Shown here: positions 8,765 to 17,446 of the stretch, piece after piece | How the letters are laid out: every line of letters starts with the position of its first letter | How positions within the stretch are numbered: the stretch's first letter is position 1 | From: Tissierellales bacterium | GTDB lineage: Bacteria; Bacillota; Clostridia; Tissierellales; VENL01 | NCBI GenBank assembly: GCA_028280805.1 | Contig: JANQLB010000050.1 | Location: forward strand, 1-46,190 | Reading direction: 5' to 3' | Length of the DNA: 46,190 bases | Program-made: the position numbers and the translations under genes | Notes under the pieces: model-generated | The model's input: only the letters and a program-made list of their open reading frames with translations | What the model was told of the DNA's origin: nothing | Database searches by the model: none

Positions 8765-8793
8765 TGAAACAGTAAAAAAAAATAGGATATAAT
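8764..8793 (+). promoter_or_regulatory. Promoter of the ABC-transporter operon
   Basis: TTGAAA at 8764-8769, an 18-nt spacer and a perfect TATAAT at 8788-8793, with predicted start near 8800. The long spacer and imperfect -35 suit an activated promoter. The leader is about 150 nt. Confidence 0.65.
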
Positions 8794-8806
8794 ATACCTA
8801 TATATT

Positions 8807-8825
8807 GATAATGGTAATCAATATC
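8807..8825 (+). promoter_or_regulatory. Fur box of the ABC-transporter operon
   Basis: gataatggtaatcaatatc matches the classical 19-bp Fur consensus GATAATGATAATCATTATC at 17 of 19 positions. It begins about 7 nt after the predicted transcription start, where bound repressor would block initiation. Confidence 0.8.
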
Positions 8826-8951
8826 AATAAAGAGAAAGTTAATATATAACAAAAAACAAAATAGTTTTTTCAAGTTTTAACTTACTTCTTAATAAAGAGG
8901 GTGATGAAGAATTATTTCGATAAAACAGGAATTATTTAAGGAGGAGTGTTT

Positions 8952-10721
8952 ATGCAAAAACAAAAGACAAGAAAAAAAGGATTGATGCGGCTTTTAGAAA
9001 TCGCAGGAACTAAAAAATGGCTTTTAGTGATTTCAGGATTTCTTGCAATTCTGCACTCAGTGATGGCATTAGTGCCTTACATTTTAGTATATTACGTTAT
9101 AAAGGAATTAACTTCACCTCATATGAGTTTTGATTTAATTTGGCAGTATATGGGATGGGCTGTAGGTGCGGCAGTCATAAGTTATGCTTTACTTTATGCC
9201 TCAGGAATGGCATCTCACGTAGCAGCTTTTAATATCCTATATGAATTGAGAAAAAATTTGGCAGAAAAAATCAGCCGTTTATCTATAGGATTTATCAATC
9301 AGAAAAGTTCAGGAGTTATTAAAAAAATAATATCTACAGACATTGAAAGAATTGAAAACTTTGTTGCACACCAAATTCCGGATTTTATAAAAGGTTTAGT
9401 TATTCCTATAATTACCCTTATATATTTAATTATTCTCGACTGGCGAATGGGTTTAATTTCTCTTATCCCTTTCACTTTAGTTATTATTATGATTCCATAT
9501 GCTTTTATTAATAAAAAAAATAAAGAGTTAATGAAGGAATATCTAGATAGTCAGGAAAACATGAATGGTGTCATAGTGGAATATGTGAGGGCAATGCCTG
9601 TAGTGAAAATATTTAATCAGACAGTTGATGCCTTTGAAGGCTATCGTAATTCTGTGATGGGGTTTAGAGATCATGTAATAAATTATATGAAAAGTACCAC
9701 ACCGTCATATGCTGTTATTATGAGTTTTATGTCTAATAATCTACTTCCCATTCTTGCACTGGGAAGCTGGCTGTATTTCGATAATAGACTTGAATTATCA
9801 ACATTTTTACTGTTCCTCATTCTGGGAGTCGGATATATAAAGCCGTTGTTTGCTCTTTCAAATTTAGGTGGTCAATTGTATCTTATTGTACAAGGCATGG
9901 GACGCATTGATGAAATATTGTTTGCAAAGGAAATTCCTCAGAAGGAGGTTGAAGCTAATATAGACTATAATTCTGTATCCTTTAACAATGTAACCTTTAG
10001 TTATGAAAACGGAGTAAAAGCTTTGAACAATGTAAGCTTTGAAATACCTGAAGGAAGTACTACAGCATTTGTGGGGCCTTCAGGGGCCGGTAAGTCTACA
10101 GCGGCACAGCTCATTGCTCGATTCTGGGATGTAAATGATGGAGAAATTACAATAGGTGGAGTTAATATCAAAAACATTCCTATTAAACAATTGTATGAAA
10201 AAGTATCTTTTGTATTTCAAGATGCTTTCCTGTTTCAAGATACCGTCTATGAGAATATCCGAATGGGAATGGATGTTTCTAAAGAGCAAATAATTGCGGC
10301 AGCTAAGGCAGCACAGTGTCATGAATTTATTGAAAAACTTCCTTTAGGATATGAAACGAGAATAGGTGAAGGTGGAATACATTTCAGTGGGGGAGAACAG
10401 CAGCGTATTATGCTTGCCAGAGTAATACTAAAAAATTCTCCTATTATTATTCTGGATGAGGCAACGGCATTTGCAGATCCAGATAACGAAGCAAAAATTC
10501 AAAAAGCCTTTGGAGAGATAATGAAGGGTAAGACTGTTATAGTAATTGCACATCGTTTAAGTACTATTACAAATTGTGATCAAATTATTGTTTTTGAAGA
10601 TGCACTTATAAACAACATTGGAACTCATAACCAATTACTAGAAAAATCTCCTTTATATAAAAACATGTGGAAAGCCCATGTTCAAGCAAAAGATTTTGAA
10701 TTAGGAGGTGATGTGATATGA
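8952..10721 (+). CDS. ABC half-transporter, YbtP/IrtA-like, with fused membrane and ATPase domains
   Basis: 589 residues from ATG 8952 (aaggaggag 6 nt upstream; the in-frame GTG at 8946 overlaps that site). Residues 1-330 form an exporter-type six-helix membrane domain and residues 345-580 the ATPase. Visible motifs are Walker A GPSGAGKST near 375, signature FSGGEQQR near 479, and Walker B IIILDEATAF followed by ADPDNE instead of the usual SLDPENE. The signature and D-loop variants are typical of YbtP/IrtA-type subunits, exporter-fold proteins that import siderophores. It overlaps the next half-transporter by ATGA, so the two surely form a heterodimer. Fur and AraC sites upstream favour iron-siderophore import. 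Drug export is the alternative. Confidence 0.85.
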   Translation: MQKQKTRKKGLMRLLEIAGTKKWLLVISGFLAILHSVMALVPYILVYYVIKELTSPHMSFDLIWQYMGWAVGAAVISYALLYASGMASHVAAFNILYELRKNLAEKISRLSIGFINQKSSGVIKKIISTDIERIENFVAHQIPDFIKGLVIPIITLIYLIILDWRMGLISLIPFTLVIIMIPYAFINKKNKELMKEYLDSQENMNGVIVEYVRAMPVVKIFNQTVDAFEGYRNSVMGFRDHVINYMKSTTPSYAVIMSFMSNNLLPILALGSWLYFDNRLELSTFLLFLILGVGYIKPLFALSNLGGQLYLIVQGMGRIDEILFAKEIPQKEVEANIDYNSVSFNNVTFSYENGVKALNNVSFEIPEGSTTAFVGPSGAGKSTAAQLIARFWDVNDGEITIGGVNIKNIPIKQLYEKVSFVFQDAFLFQDTVYENIRMGMDVSKEQIIAAAKAAQCHEFIEKLPLGYETRIGEGGIHFSGGEQQRIMLARVILKNSPIIILDEATAFADPDNEAKIQKAFGEIMKGKTVIVIAHRLSTITNCDQIIVFEDALINNIGTHNQLLEKSPLYKNMWKAHVQAKDFELGGDVI

Positions 10722-12463
10722 ATATATTTAAAAACTTGAAATACATCGCAAAAGGTGGTAAAACTTCTATTGGAAAGTCTATAAGATGGGAATTAATACA
10801 TGCTATTTTCATTGGAATGCCTTCAGGAATTTTGCTTGTAGTGATATGGGAATTGTTTAAGGAAGCACCTGATCAAGCACTTATTAAAAACTTGGTTTAT
10901 ACAATGGGAGGCATGTTAATTTTACAGTTTTACTTTGCAGCAAAATCAATGATTGCTTCTAATATGGTATCGTGTGAAATTGGTGCTACAGGAAGAATGA
11001 AGCTCGGAGAGCATTTAAGAAAATTGTCCATGGGTTTTTTCAAGAAACGTGATCCCGGTGATATAACAACAATTCTGCTTCAGGACATGGACAATGTAGA
11101 ATGGATTTTAGGACACAGTATAGGTAATCTTTACAATGCTATTTTCAGCGTGATTATTATGAGCTGCTTTTTATTGTATATGGACTGGAGACTTGCTTTA
11201 TCACTTTTTGGAGGTATTTTAATTGGTATTCCTTTTATAATGCTTGCTTCAAGTATTGTAAGCCGTCTTGGTAAAATCCATAAAAAGATTTTGAGCCAGA
11301 CCGGTTCACGTTTTCTGGAATATCTGCTTGGTATTCGCTATATTAAAGCCTATGGAATGGGAGGAAAAAAATTCAAAACACTAGATACTGCACTGAAAAA
11401 CCTAAAGCGTCAAAGTATACGTACAGAAGCTATTCCTGGGCCTTTTGTATTGATCCCCATTATATTTTTAGAACTGGGCTTTTTAGGAATGGTAAGTTTA
11501 GGGCTGTATTTTTTAATTGGAGGCAGCCTTTCAGTTGCAGTGTTGATTGCATTTCTTATCTTAGGTTATAGATTTTATGAACCGTTAAAAATAATAACTA
11601 TTGACCTTATTATTATTCGATATATGAAGATTGGTATTGATAGAGTTGTAAGTGTTCTTAAAACACAACCCTTAAAAGAATCAGTAGAAGATGTTACTCT
11701 GGACAATTTTGATATTGAATTTAAAAATGTTTCTTTTTCTTATTTAGATGATGAAGTGCTTCAAAATATAAGCTTTAAAATATCTGAAAAATCACTTACT
11801 GCACTTGTAGGACCTTCCGGTTCCGGTAAAACCACTATTACTAATTTAATTGCTAGGTTCTGGGAAGTTCATAAGGGTGATATTTTCATCGGAGAAAGAA
11901 GCATAAAGAATATCAAACAGGAACGTTTATTTAGCTATATCAGTCAGGTGTTTCAAGAGGTATATCTTTTTAATGACACCATTTATAACAATATTAAGGT
12001 GGGTAACAAAAACGCAACTCACGAGCAGATACTTGAAGCGGCAAGAAAAGCTCAGTGTATGGAGTTTATAGAAAAACTACCAAAAGGCTTCGATACTATT
12101 GCAGGAGAAGGAGGAAGCAAGCTTTCAGGAGGACAAAAACAGAGAATTTCCATTGCAAGAGCACTTTTAAAGAATTCACCGATTGTACTTCTGGACGAAG
12201 CTACAGCATCTCTTGATCCGGAGAACGAACTCTATATCCAAAAGGCTATTCAGCAACTGGTAGAGGATAAAACTGTAATTGTAATTGCTCATAAACTTAA
12301 AACCGTTAAAAATGCAGATAAAATTATTGTATTAAACGAAGGCATTGTGGAAGAATGTGGAAAGCATGATGAACTTCTTAAAAAAGACGGCTTATATGCA
12401 CACCTTTGGAATGAACAGCAAAAAACCGGAGGTTGGAAGTTAAACGTAAAAGCTAAAAAGTAA
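10718..12463 (+). CDS. ABC half-transporter, YbtQ/IrtB-like partner
   Basis: 581 residues, translationally coupled to the previous gene by an ATGA overlap with ggaggtg before the start. It has an N-terminal exporter-type membrane domain (about 20-320) and a C-terminal ATPase with canonical motifs: Walker A GPSGSGKTT near 365, signature LSGGQKQR, Walker B IVLLDEATASLDPENE and the switch histidine in IAHKLKT. Its consensus signature complements the deviant one of its partner, so the heterodimer may have one consensus and one altered ATP site. Substrate assignment rests on context: PchR-like regulator, Fur boxes and Nik importer nearby. Confidence 0.85.
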   Translation: MNIFKNLKYIAKGGKTSIGKSIRWELIHAIFIGMPSGILLVVIWELFKEAPDQALIKNLVYTMGGMLILQFYFAAKSMIASNMVSCEIGATGRMKLGEHLRKLSMGFFKKRDPGDITTILLQDMDNVEWILGHSIGNLYNAIFSVIIMSCFLLYMDWRLALSLFGGILIGIPFIMLASSIVSRLGKIHKKILSQTGSRFLEYLLGIRYIKAYGMGGKKFKTLDTALKNLKRQSIRTEAIPGPFVLIPIIFLELGFLGMVSLGLYFLIGGSLSVAVLIAFLILGYRFYEPLKIITIDLIIIRYMKIGIDRVVSVLKTQPLKESVEDVTLDNFDIEFKNVSFSYLDDEVLQNISFKISEKSLTALVGPSGSGKTTITNLIARFWEVHKGDIFIGERSIKNIKQERLFSYISQVFQEVYLFNDTIYNNIKVGNKNATHEQILEAARKAQCMEFIEKLPKGFDTIAGEGGSKLSGGQKQRISIARALLKNSPIVLLDEATASLDPENELYIQKAIQQLVEDKTVIVIAHKLKTVKNADKIIVLNEGIVEECGKHDELLKKDGLYAHLWNEQQKTGGWKLNVKAKK

Positions 12464-12501
12464 AGTAATTAGTATAAATTAAGGAATAAGGAGTGTTAAT
12501 A

Positions 12502-13875
12502 TTGGATACACAATTAAATGAAAGAGATAAACAGAAACAAATAATTCTTAAAGAAAACTTATGGAAAGTAATGTATAAGATTTCATGGCCTGCAGTTATA
12601 GCTATGGTGCTATATGGACTAAATTCACTTATTGATGCAATGTTTGTAGGAAACTTTGTTGGAGAGTCAGCTTTGGCAGGAGTTACTATATCCTTTCCAT
12701 TAGCTCAAATAACTCTTGGATTGGGTTCTTTAATTGGAGTTGGTGCAGGATCGGCACTTAGCATAGCTTTGGGAGCAGATGATAAAAAAACCCAGACAAA
12801 GATATTGGGAAATGTTAATTATCTATCTATTATTATTACAATTATATATGTAGCAATTGCTTTACTATTGACAACACCTCTGGTTAAAGTGATGGGTGGT
12901 ACAGGTGATGTATTGGAAATAGGTAAAACCTACTTTCAAATAACAGTTATAGGTGCATTATTTTGGATTTATGGTTTAGCAGGAAACATGATAGTGCGTT
13001 CTGAGGGAAAAATGAAATCAGCTGCAGTTATAATGGGTATTGGGCTGGTTGTAAATATCGCAGCAAATTATGTTTTTATAGTATTAATGGAGATGGGAGT
13101 TGCCGGTGCGGCATGGGGTACTAATCTTGGGATGCTTGTTTATACAATAGCAGGTATTTTATATTTTGCAAAGGGAAAAGCATCTTTCGAAGCCCGCCCC
13201 TTTAAAGTATCTAGAGATAAAAAGATTATAAAAGACATCTTTTCAATGGGTATGCCGTCACTAATTATGACTGTGATGACTCTTGTGCAGTCTGTAGTAA
13301 TTTTTAACGCATTATCCAAATATGGAACGACATATGATTTAGCACTTTATGGTGCTATATTCAGATTTTTCACTTTATTACTGACACCTATTTTTGGACT
13401 TATGAGAGCATTACAGCCTGTTATTGGTATTAATTACGGTGCAAAAAATAATCTTCGTGTAATCAGCAGTTTTAAAATATTTGGACTGGTCAGTACTTTG
13501 ATGATGTTACCTTTCTGGTTAATAGTAATGATTAAACCTGACGCTGTATTAGGTTTAATGTTTGCAGACAGGATATTTGATGCTAGCAGCTTATTATATT
13601 TTAGAGTTTATATGTCACTTCTGCCGATTCTGCCTGTTATATTTATGATGATGACATTCTATCCAGCTATAAACAAGGGAAAACCGGCAGCAATGATAGG
13701 AATTGCACGACAATTAATATTTTATGTACCCGTAATGCTTATATTACCTAGACTATTTGGTATTCAATGGGTTTATTATGGAACTTTTTTAATAGATTTA
13801 ATTATAACTATTTGGGTTGTTATATTAGTTAAAAAGGAATTCAATATTCTTAGGGCAACACAAGAAAAAGCATAG
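12502..13875 (+). CDS. MATE-family multidrug/organic-cation transporter
   Basis: 457 residues from TTG 12502 (aaggag 8 nt upstream; GTG 12493 overlaps that site). It shows the MATE pattern of about twelve membrane segments with the N-lobe opening SWPAVIAMVLYGLNSLIDAMFVGNFVG and SALAGVTISFPLAQ, most like the MepA branch. MATE proteins use Na+ or H+ gradients to export organic cations and other small molecules. It starts 38 nt after the ABC pair with no terminator between them, so it probably belongs to the iron-controlled operon. Export of a ligand after release of the metal is possible but unproven. A terminator follows. Confidence 0.9.
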   Translation: MDTQLNERDKQKQIILKENLWKVMYKISWPAVIAMVLYGLNSLIDAMFVGNFVGESALAGVTISFPLAQITLGLGSLIGVGAGSALSIALGADDKKTQTKILGNVNYLSIIITIIYVAIALLLTTPLVKVMGGTGDVLEIGKTYFQITVIGALFWIYGLAGNMIVRSEGKMKSAAVIMGIGLVVNIAANYVFIVLMEMGVAGAAWGTNLGMLVYTIAGILYFAKGKASFEARPFKVSRDKKIIKDIFSMGMPSLIMTVMTLVQSVVIFNALSKYGTTYDLALYGAIFRFFTLLLTPIFGLMRALQPVIGINYGAKNNLRVISSFKIFGLVSTLMMLPFWLIVMIKPDAVLGLMFADRIFDASSLLYFRVYMSLLPILPVIFMMMTFYPAINKGKPAAMIGIARQLIFYVPVMLILPRLFGIQWVYYGTFLIDLIITIWVVILVKKEFNILRATQEKA

Positions 13876-13899
13876 ATTATTTCTTTATATAATATGTGT

Positions 13900-13932
13900 A
13901 AAACCTGTCTTTTCCTAAGGGGCAGGTTTTTT
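13900..13932 (+). terminator. Terminator of the AraC/ABC/MATE unit
   Basis: The arms aaaacctgtc / ggcaggtttt (10 bp, one G-U pair) enclose an 11-nt loop and run into a T tract. It separates this unit from the Nik operon, which has its own promoter. Confidence 0.85.
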
Positions 13933-13966
13933 GTGCATAAAAATGATAATATTATTTGAAAAAAAG

Positions 13967-13995
13967 TTGACAAAAGTAGTCGGAATTGATATTCT
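13967..13995 (+). promoter_or_regulatory. Promoter of the Nik-type operon
   Basis: A perfect TTGACA at 13967-13972, a 17-nt spacer and TATTCT at 13990-13995. The predicted start is near 14002, inside the first palindrome described next. Confidence 0.7.
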
Positions 13996-13997
13996 GA

Positions 13998-14063
13998 GTT
14001 AGGGCAATCTAACAATTTATCTGGTTCCAAAAATTTTTATTCTAGAGTTAGATATTTCTAACT
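13998..14063 (+). promoter_or_regulatory. Twin palindromic operators, GTTAG-N6-CTAAC
   Basis: Two copies of the same inverted repeat lie 49 bp apart. The first (gttagggcaatctaac, 13998-14013) covers the predicted start. The second (agttagatatttctaact, 14046-14063, arms of 7 bp) ends just before the ribosome site at 14066. The TTAG/CTAA half-sites recall DtxR-family operators, but the spacing differs from the 19-bp DtxR box. The divergent DtxR-like protein is the obvious candidate ligand; this is inference. Confidence 0.65.
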
Positions 14064-14083
14064 TTAAGGAGGGAAGATATAAG

Positions 14084-15010
14084 TTGATATTTTATATAGG
14101 TAGAAGGATATTAGGATTACTAATTGTTTTAATTGGCGTAACTATTTTGTCTTTTATTTTCTCAAGTATTTCTCCTGTTGACCCGGCACAGGCCTATGTT
14201 ATGAAAAACATACCTAATCCCACACAAGAGCAGATAGAAGCCGTTAGAGAAGAATTAGGCTTGAATTTACCCATATATGAACAGTATTATAACTGGCTTA
14301 TTAATTGCTTAAAAGGGGATTTTGGCAAATCTTTGACAACTCGTAATTATGTAATTGAAGACATATTCAAAAAACTGCCTGCAACACTTTCGATTGTTGG
14401 CATGGCAATGTTATGGATTGTATTAATAACATTTCCTGTGGCACTTATTTGTGCAGTTAAAAAAGACAGTGCATTAGACCATGCAGTAAGAATAGTTTCA
14501 ATAATCGGTGTTTCAATTCCAAGCTTCTGGTTGGGATTTCTTTTGCTTTTAGCATTTGCGGTTTTTATACCTATATTTGTAGTTGTTGATTTTGGAAGTT
14601 TAAGAAGTCTTATTCTTCCATCGCTCACAATAGCTGTTCCTGTTATTTGTTCTCTGACAAGGATGCTTCGCTCAACAATTCTTTCTAATTTGAACAAGGA
14701 TTATGTTGTATATGCAAAAGCGAGAGGTTTATCAAATAGTACTATAATGTCTAAGTATGTGCTTAGAAATTCTCTTCCTCCTGTAATTACTGCACTTTGT
14801 CAAAGTTTTGGATATATGATTGCCGGAAGTGCGATTGTTGAGAATGTATTTTCTTGGCCGGGCTTAGGAAACCATTTGATACATGCTATTTTTGGAAGAG
14901 ATCTCCCTACAATAAATGGAGCTGTTTTAATTCTTGCCGTTATATTTGTAATCTGCAATTTGCTTGCAGATTTGGTAAACAACTTAATAAATCCGAGAAT
15001 TTCTATTTAA
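14084..15010 (+). CDS. nikB: NikB/OppB-type ABC importer permease
   Basis: 308 residues, close to NikB length. The start is TTG 14084, with aaggaggg 10 nt upstream. It has about six membrane helices, beginning FYIGRRILGLLIVLIGVTILSFIFSSISPVDPA as in this permease family. The cytoplasmic coupling loop YVVYAKARGLSNSTIMSKYVLRNSL contacts the ATPases. It is the first gene of a five-gene operon (two permeases, two ATPases, binding protein). Nickel/metallophore is preferred over peptide because the binding protein is NikA-like. Confidence 0.85.
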   Translation: MIFYIGRRILGLLIVLIGVTILSFIFSSISPVDPAQAYVMKNIPNPTQEQIEAVREELGLNLPIYEQYYNWLINCLKGDFGKSLTTRNYVIEDIFKKLPATLSIVGMAMLWIVLITFPVALICAVKKDSALDHAVRIVSIIGVSIPSFWLGFLLLLAFAVFIPIFVVVDFGSLRSLILPSLTIAVPVICSLTRMLRSTILSNLNKDYVVYAKARGLSNSTIMSKYVLRNSLPPVITALCQSFGYMIAGSAIVENVFSWPGLGNHLIHAIFGRDLPTINGAVLILAVIFVICNLLADLVNNLINPRISI

Positions 15011-15020
15011 GGAGGTTTAA

Positions 15021-15839
15021 ATGTTTAGAGATATTATTAAAAATACTCAAGCAATGGTTGGACTTACTATTTTACTTATTATCTTTATATTTGCTTTGTT
15101 TGCTCCATACCTTGCACAGAATGACCCTGTTGATGTTAATCCTGTACTTAAATTTAAAGAACCCAGTAGTAATTATCCATTAGGAACAGACAATCTGGGT
15201 AGATGTGTATATTCAAGGCTCATACATGGTGCACGTTATTCTTTGTTTATTGCAATACCAATTCTTTTTTCATTAGCTTTTATAAGCATTATTTTAGGAA
15301 CAATTACTGCATATTATGGTGGATTATTTGACAAAATTTTAAACGTTATATGCAATATTTTTATGGCATTTCCACCGTTGATTATTGTTCTTTCTTTGGT
15401 GGGTTCATTAGGACAGGGAATGATTAATATTGCAGTTTCTGTAGTAATTTCAATGTGGGTATGGTTTGTTAGGGTAATCAGGAGCTATGTTCTAGAGGAG
15501 AAAAACAAGCAGTATGTTATTTCAGCAAGAATTTCCGGGTGTAGTGATTTTAGGATAATACTTAAACACATTATGCCTAATACTATGCCCCAAATAATCG
15601 TCTATTTCAGCACAGGAATTTCCGGCATTATTTTAATGATTTCAGGTTTTGCATTTCTAGGTATTGGTATAGAAAAAGGTCTTCCGGAATGGGGAGCAAT
15701 GTTAAGTGATGGAAAATCAAATTTATACTCAAATCCACAACTGCTGATTTATCCGGGGGTATGTATCTTACTTACTGCTGCTGGATTTAATTTGTTTGGA
15801 GAGGCTTTAAGAGATATTATTTCAAAAGAGGAAGGGTAG
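15021..15839 (+). CDS. nikC: NikC/OppC-type ABC importer permease
   Basis: 272 residues, typical for NikC. ATG 15021 follows aaggaggtt, 10 nt after nikB. The N-terminal helix is followed by the family signature LGTDNLGRCVYSRLIHGARYSL, and the coupling loop YVISARISGCSDFRIILKHIMPN is present. With NikB it should form the membrane channel. It ends 2 nt before nikD. Confidence 0.87.
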   Translation: MFRDIIKNTQAMVGLTILLIIFIFALFAPYLAQNDPVDVNPVLKFKEPSSNYPLGTDNLGRCVYSRLIHGARYSLFIAIPILFSLAFISIILGTITAYYGGLFDKILNVICNIFMAFPPLIIVLSLVGSLGQGMINIAVSVVISMWVWFVRVIRSYVLEEKNKQYVISARISGCSDFRIILKHIMPNTMPQIIVYFSTGISGIILMISGFAFLGIGIEKGLPEWGAMLSDGKSNLYSNPQLLIYPGVCILLTAAGFNLFGEALRDIISKEEG

Positions 15840-15841
15840 GT

Positions 15842-16624
15842 ATGAAAAACGTTTTAGAAATTAAAGATTTATCTTTGTGGGTAAAAAAAACCGGCATACA
15901 AATACTAAAAAATATTTCATTTGGAATAGAAAGAGGAGAAGTTGTTGGCATTATTGGTGAGAGTGGAAGCGGAAAATCAATGACCTGCATGGCAATACTA
16001 CAGCTTTTAAATAAAAGGATTTTCAATATAAACGGTAATGTGATATTTAATAATTCAGACTTAATGAAAATGGGGAAAGAAAAATTAAAAATAATTGGAA
16101 AAGATATATCACTTGTAATGCAAAATCCAATGACAGCATTTAATCCGACACTTCGTATAGGAACACAAATTACTGAAACTATTAGAGTTCATAATAAAAT
16201 GTCTGGAAAACAAGCATATGAAATGGGGATTGAAGCCTTGGAGAAAGTTCATTTAAATCGTACTAAAGAGCTAATGCACAGTTATCCTCACATGTTAAGC
16301 GGCGGAATGTTACAAAGAATAATGCTTGCCATAACACTTATGTTAGAGCCTAAGATAGTTATTGCAGATGAGGCAACCACGGCATTGGATGTAAACACAC
16401 AAGCAATGGTATTAGAGCATTTCTGCCAGATGAAAAAAAACAATATTTCACTCATTGTAGTTACCCACGATTTTGGTGTTATTGCTAAACTGGCAGATTA
16501 TGTGATTGTGATGAAGGATGGAGAAATAGTTGAGCAGGCAAATGTTTTTGATATATTTGATAGACCTAATCACGAGTATACAAAACAATTACTTGATGCT
16601 AGAATACTCACCGGAGGTAGATAG
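15842..16624 (+). CDS. nikD: NikD/OppD-type ABC importer ATPase
   Basis: 260 residues, NikD-sized rather than the longer OppD size. Motifs are Walker A GESGSGKSM, Q-loop region VMQNPMTAFNP, signature LSGGMLQRIML and Walker B IVIADEATTALD, followed by the switch THD. It sits 2 nt after nikC and 1 nt before nikE, so it is clearly part of the operon. It powers import through the NikBC channel as a heterodimer with NikE. Confidence 0.88.
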   Translation: MKNVLEIKDLSLWVKKTGIQILKNISFGIERGEVVGIIGESGSGKSMTCMAILQLLNKRIFNINGNVIFNNSDLMKMGKEKLKIIGKDISLVMQNPMTAFNPTLRIGTQITETIRVHNKMSGKQAYEMGIEALEKVHLNRTKELMHSYPHMLSGGMLQRIMLAITLMLEPKIVIADEATTALDVNTQAMVLEHFCQMKKNNISLIVVTHDFGVIAKLADYVIVMKDGEIVEQANVFDIFDRPNHEYTKQLLDARILTGGR

Positions 16625-16625
16625 A

Positions 16626-17435
16626 ATGATTCAAGTTAATGACATATACAAAACTTACAAAATTAAAGATAAATATGGAAATAAATCTACTTTAAATGCC
16701 GTTAACGGTGTTAGTTTCACATTAAAAGAAAATACAAGTTATTCTTTAGTGGGACAATCTGGAAGCGGTAAAAGTACCTTGGCTAAATTATTGGTTTTTG
16801 TGGAAAAAAGCACAGAGGGAGAAATTTTTATAGATGGTGAAAATCTATCTTTGTTATCGAAAGATCAAATTAGAAAAAAACGTTCAAATTTTCAGATGGT
16901 AATGCAAGATGCAAAAAGTTCACTTAACCCTAAATATACTGTTTTTGAATCTATTTCTGAACCTCTGCTTATTTTTGAAAAACTAAGTAAAAACCAGCTC
17001 AATCACAGAGTTATGAATTTATTAAATATGGTTGAACTTCCTCAAGAACTGACAGAACGTTATCCGCATCAGCTTAGTGGAGGTCAGCTAAAACGTATAT
17101 GTATAGCAAGAGCTATTGCTCTTAACCCTAAGCTCATTGTTTTTGATGAGGCTGTTAGCGGACTTGATGTAACAGTGAGAAAAAAAATATTGGAATTATT
17201 AATTAGATTAAGAAAAAAACTTAGTGCAACCTATTTGTTTATAACTCATGATATTGATGTAGCACTTTTTTTATCAAAAAATGTATTTGTGATGAAAGAT
17301 GGAGTCATAGTTGAATATAACCAAAATGCAAATGATTTTTCAAGCTTTAAACACGAATACTCAAAACTGCTTATTAAATCTTTACCGCCTGTATATCCTA
17401 GTCAGAATAACAATTTAAAAGTTAATATTATTTAA
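16626..17435 (+). CDS. nikE: NikE/OppF-type ABC importer ATPase
   Basis: 269 residues from ATG 16626, preceded by ggaggtag and one base after the nikD stop; an upstream in-frame ATG at 16530 would overlap nikD by 95 nt and has no ribosome site. Motifs are Walker A GQSGSGKST, Q-loop MQDAKSSLNP, signature LSGGQLKRICIARA and Walker B LIVFDEAVSGLD. Its size and pairing fit NikE. The last residues lack the iron-sulfur or zinc extension seen in some OppF/DppF proteins. Confidence 0.88.
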   Translation: MIQVNDIYKTYKIKDKYGNKSTLNAVNGVSFTLKENTSYSLVGQSGSGKSTLAKLLVFVEKSTEGEIFIDGENLSLLSKDQIRKKRSNFQMVMQDAKSSLNPKYTVFESISEPLLIFEKLSKNQLNHRVMNLLNMVELPQELTERYPHQLSGGQLKRICIARAIALNPKLIVFDEAVSGLDVTVRKKILELLIRLRKKLSATYLFITHDIDVALFLSKNVFVMKDGVIVEYNQNANDFSSFKHEYSKLLIKSLPPVYPSQNNNLKVNII

Positions 17436-17446
17436 AGGAGGACAAC

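Noticed and set aside
8946..8951. Upstream GTG start of the first ABC half-transporter
   Set aside because: It overlaps the Shine-Dalgarno sequence; the ATG six bases later has proper spacing.
13940..13962. Possible Fur box (tgataatattatttg) before the Nik promoter
   Set aside because: The half-sites lack the central spacing and the right half is poor; the AT-rich sequence explains it.
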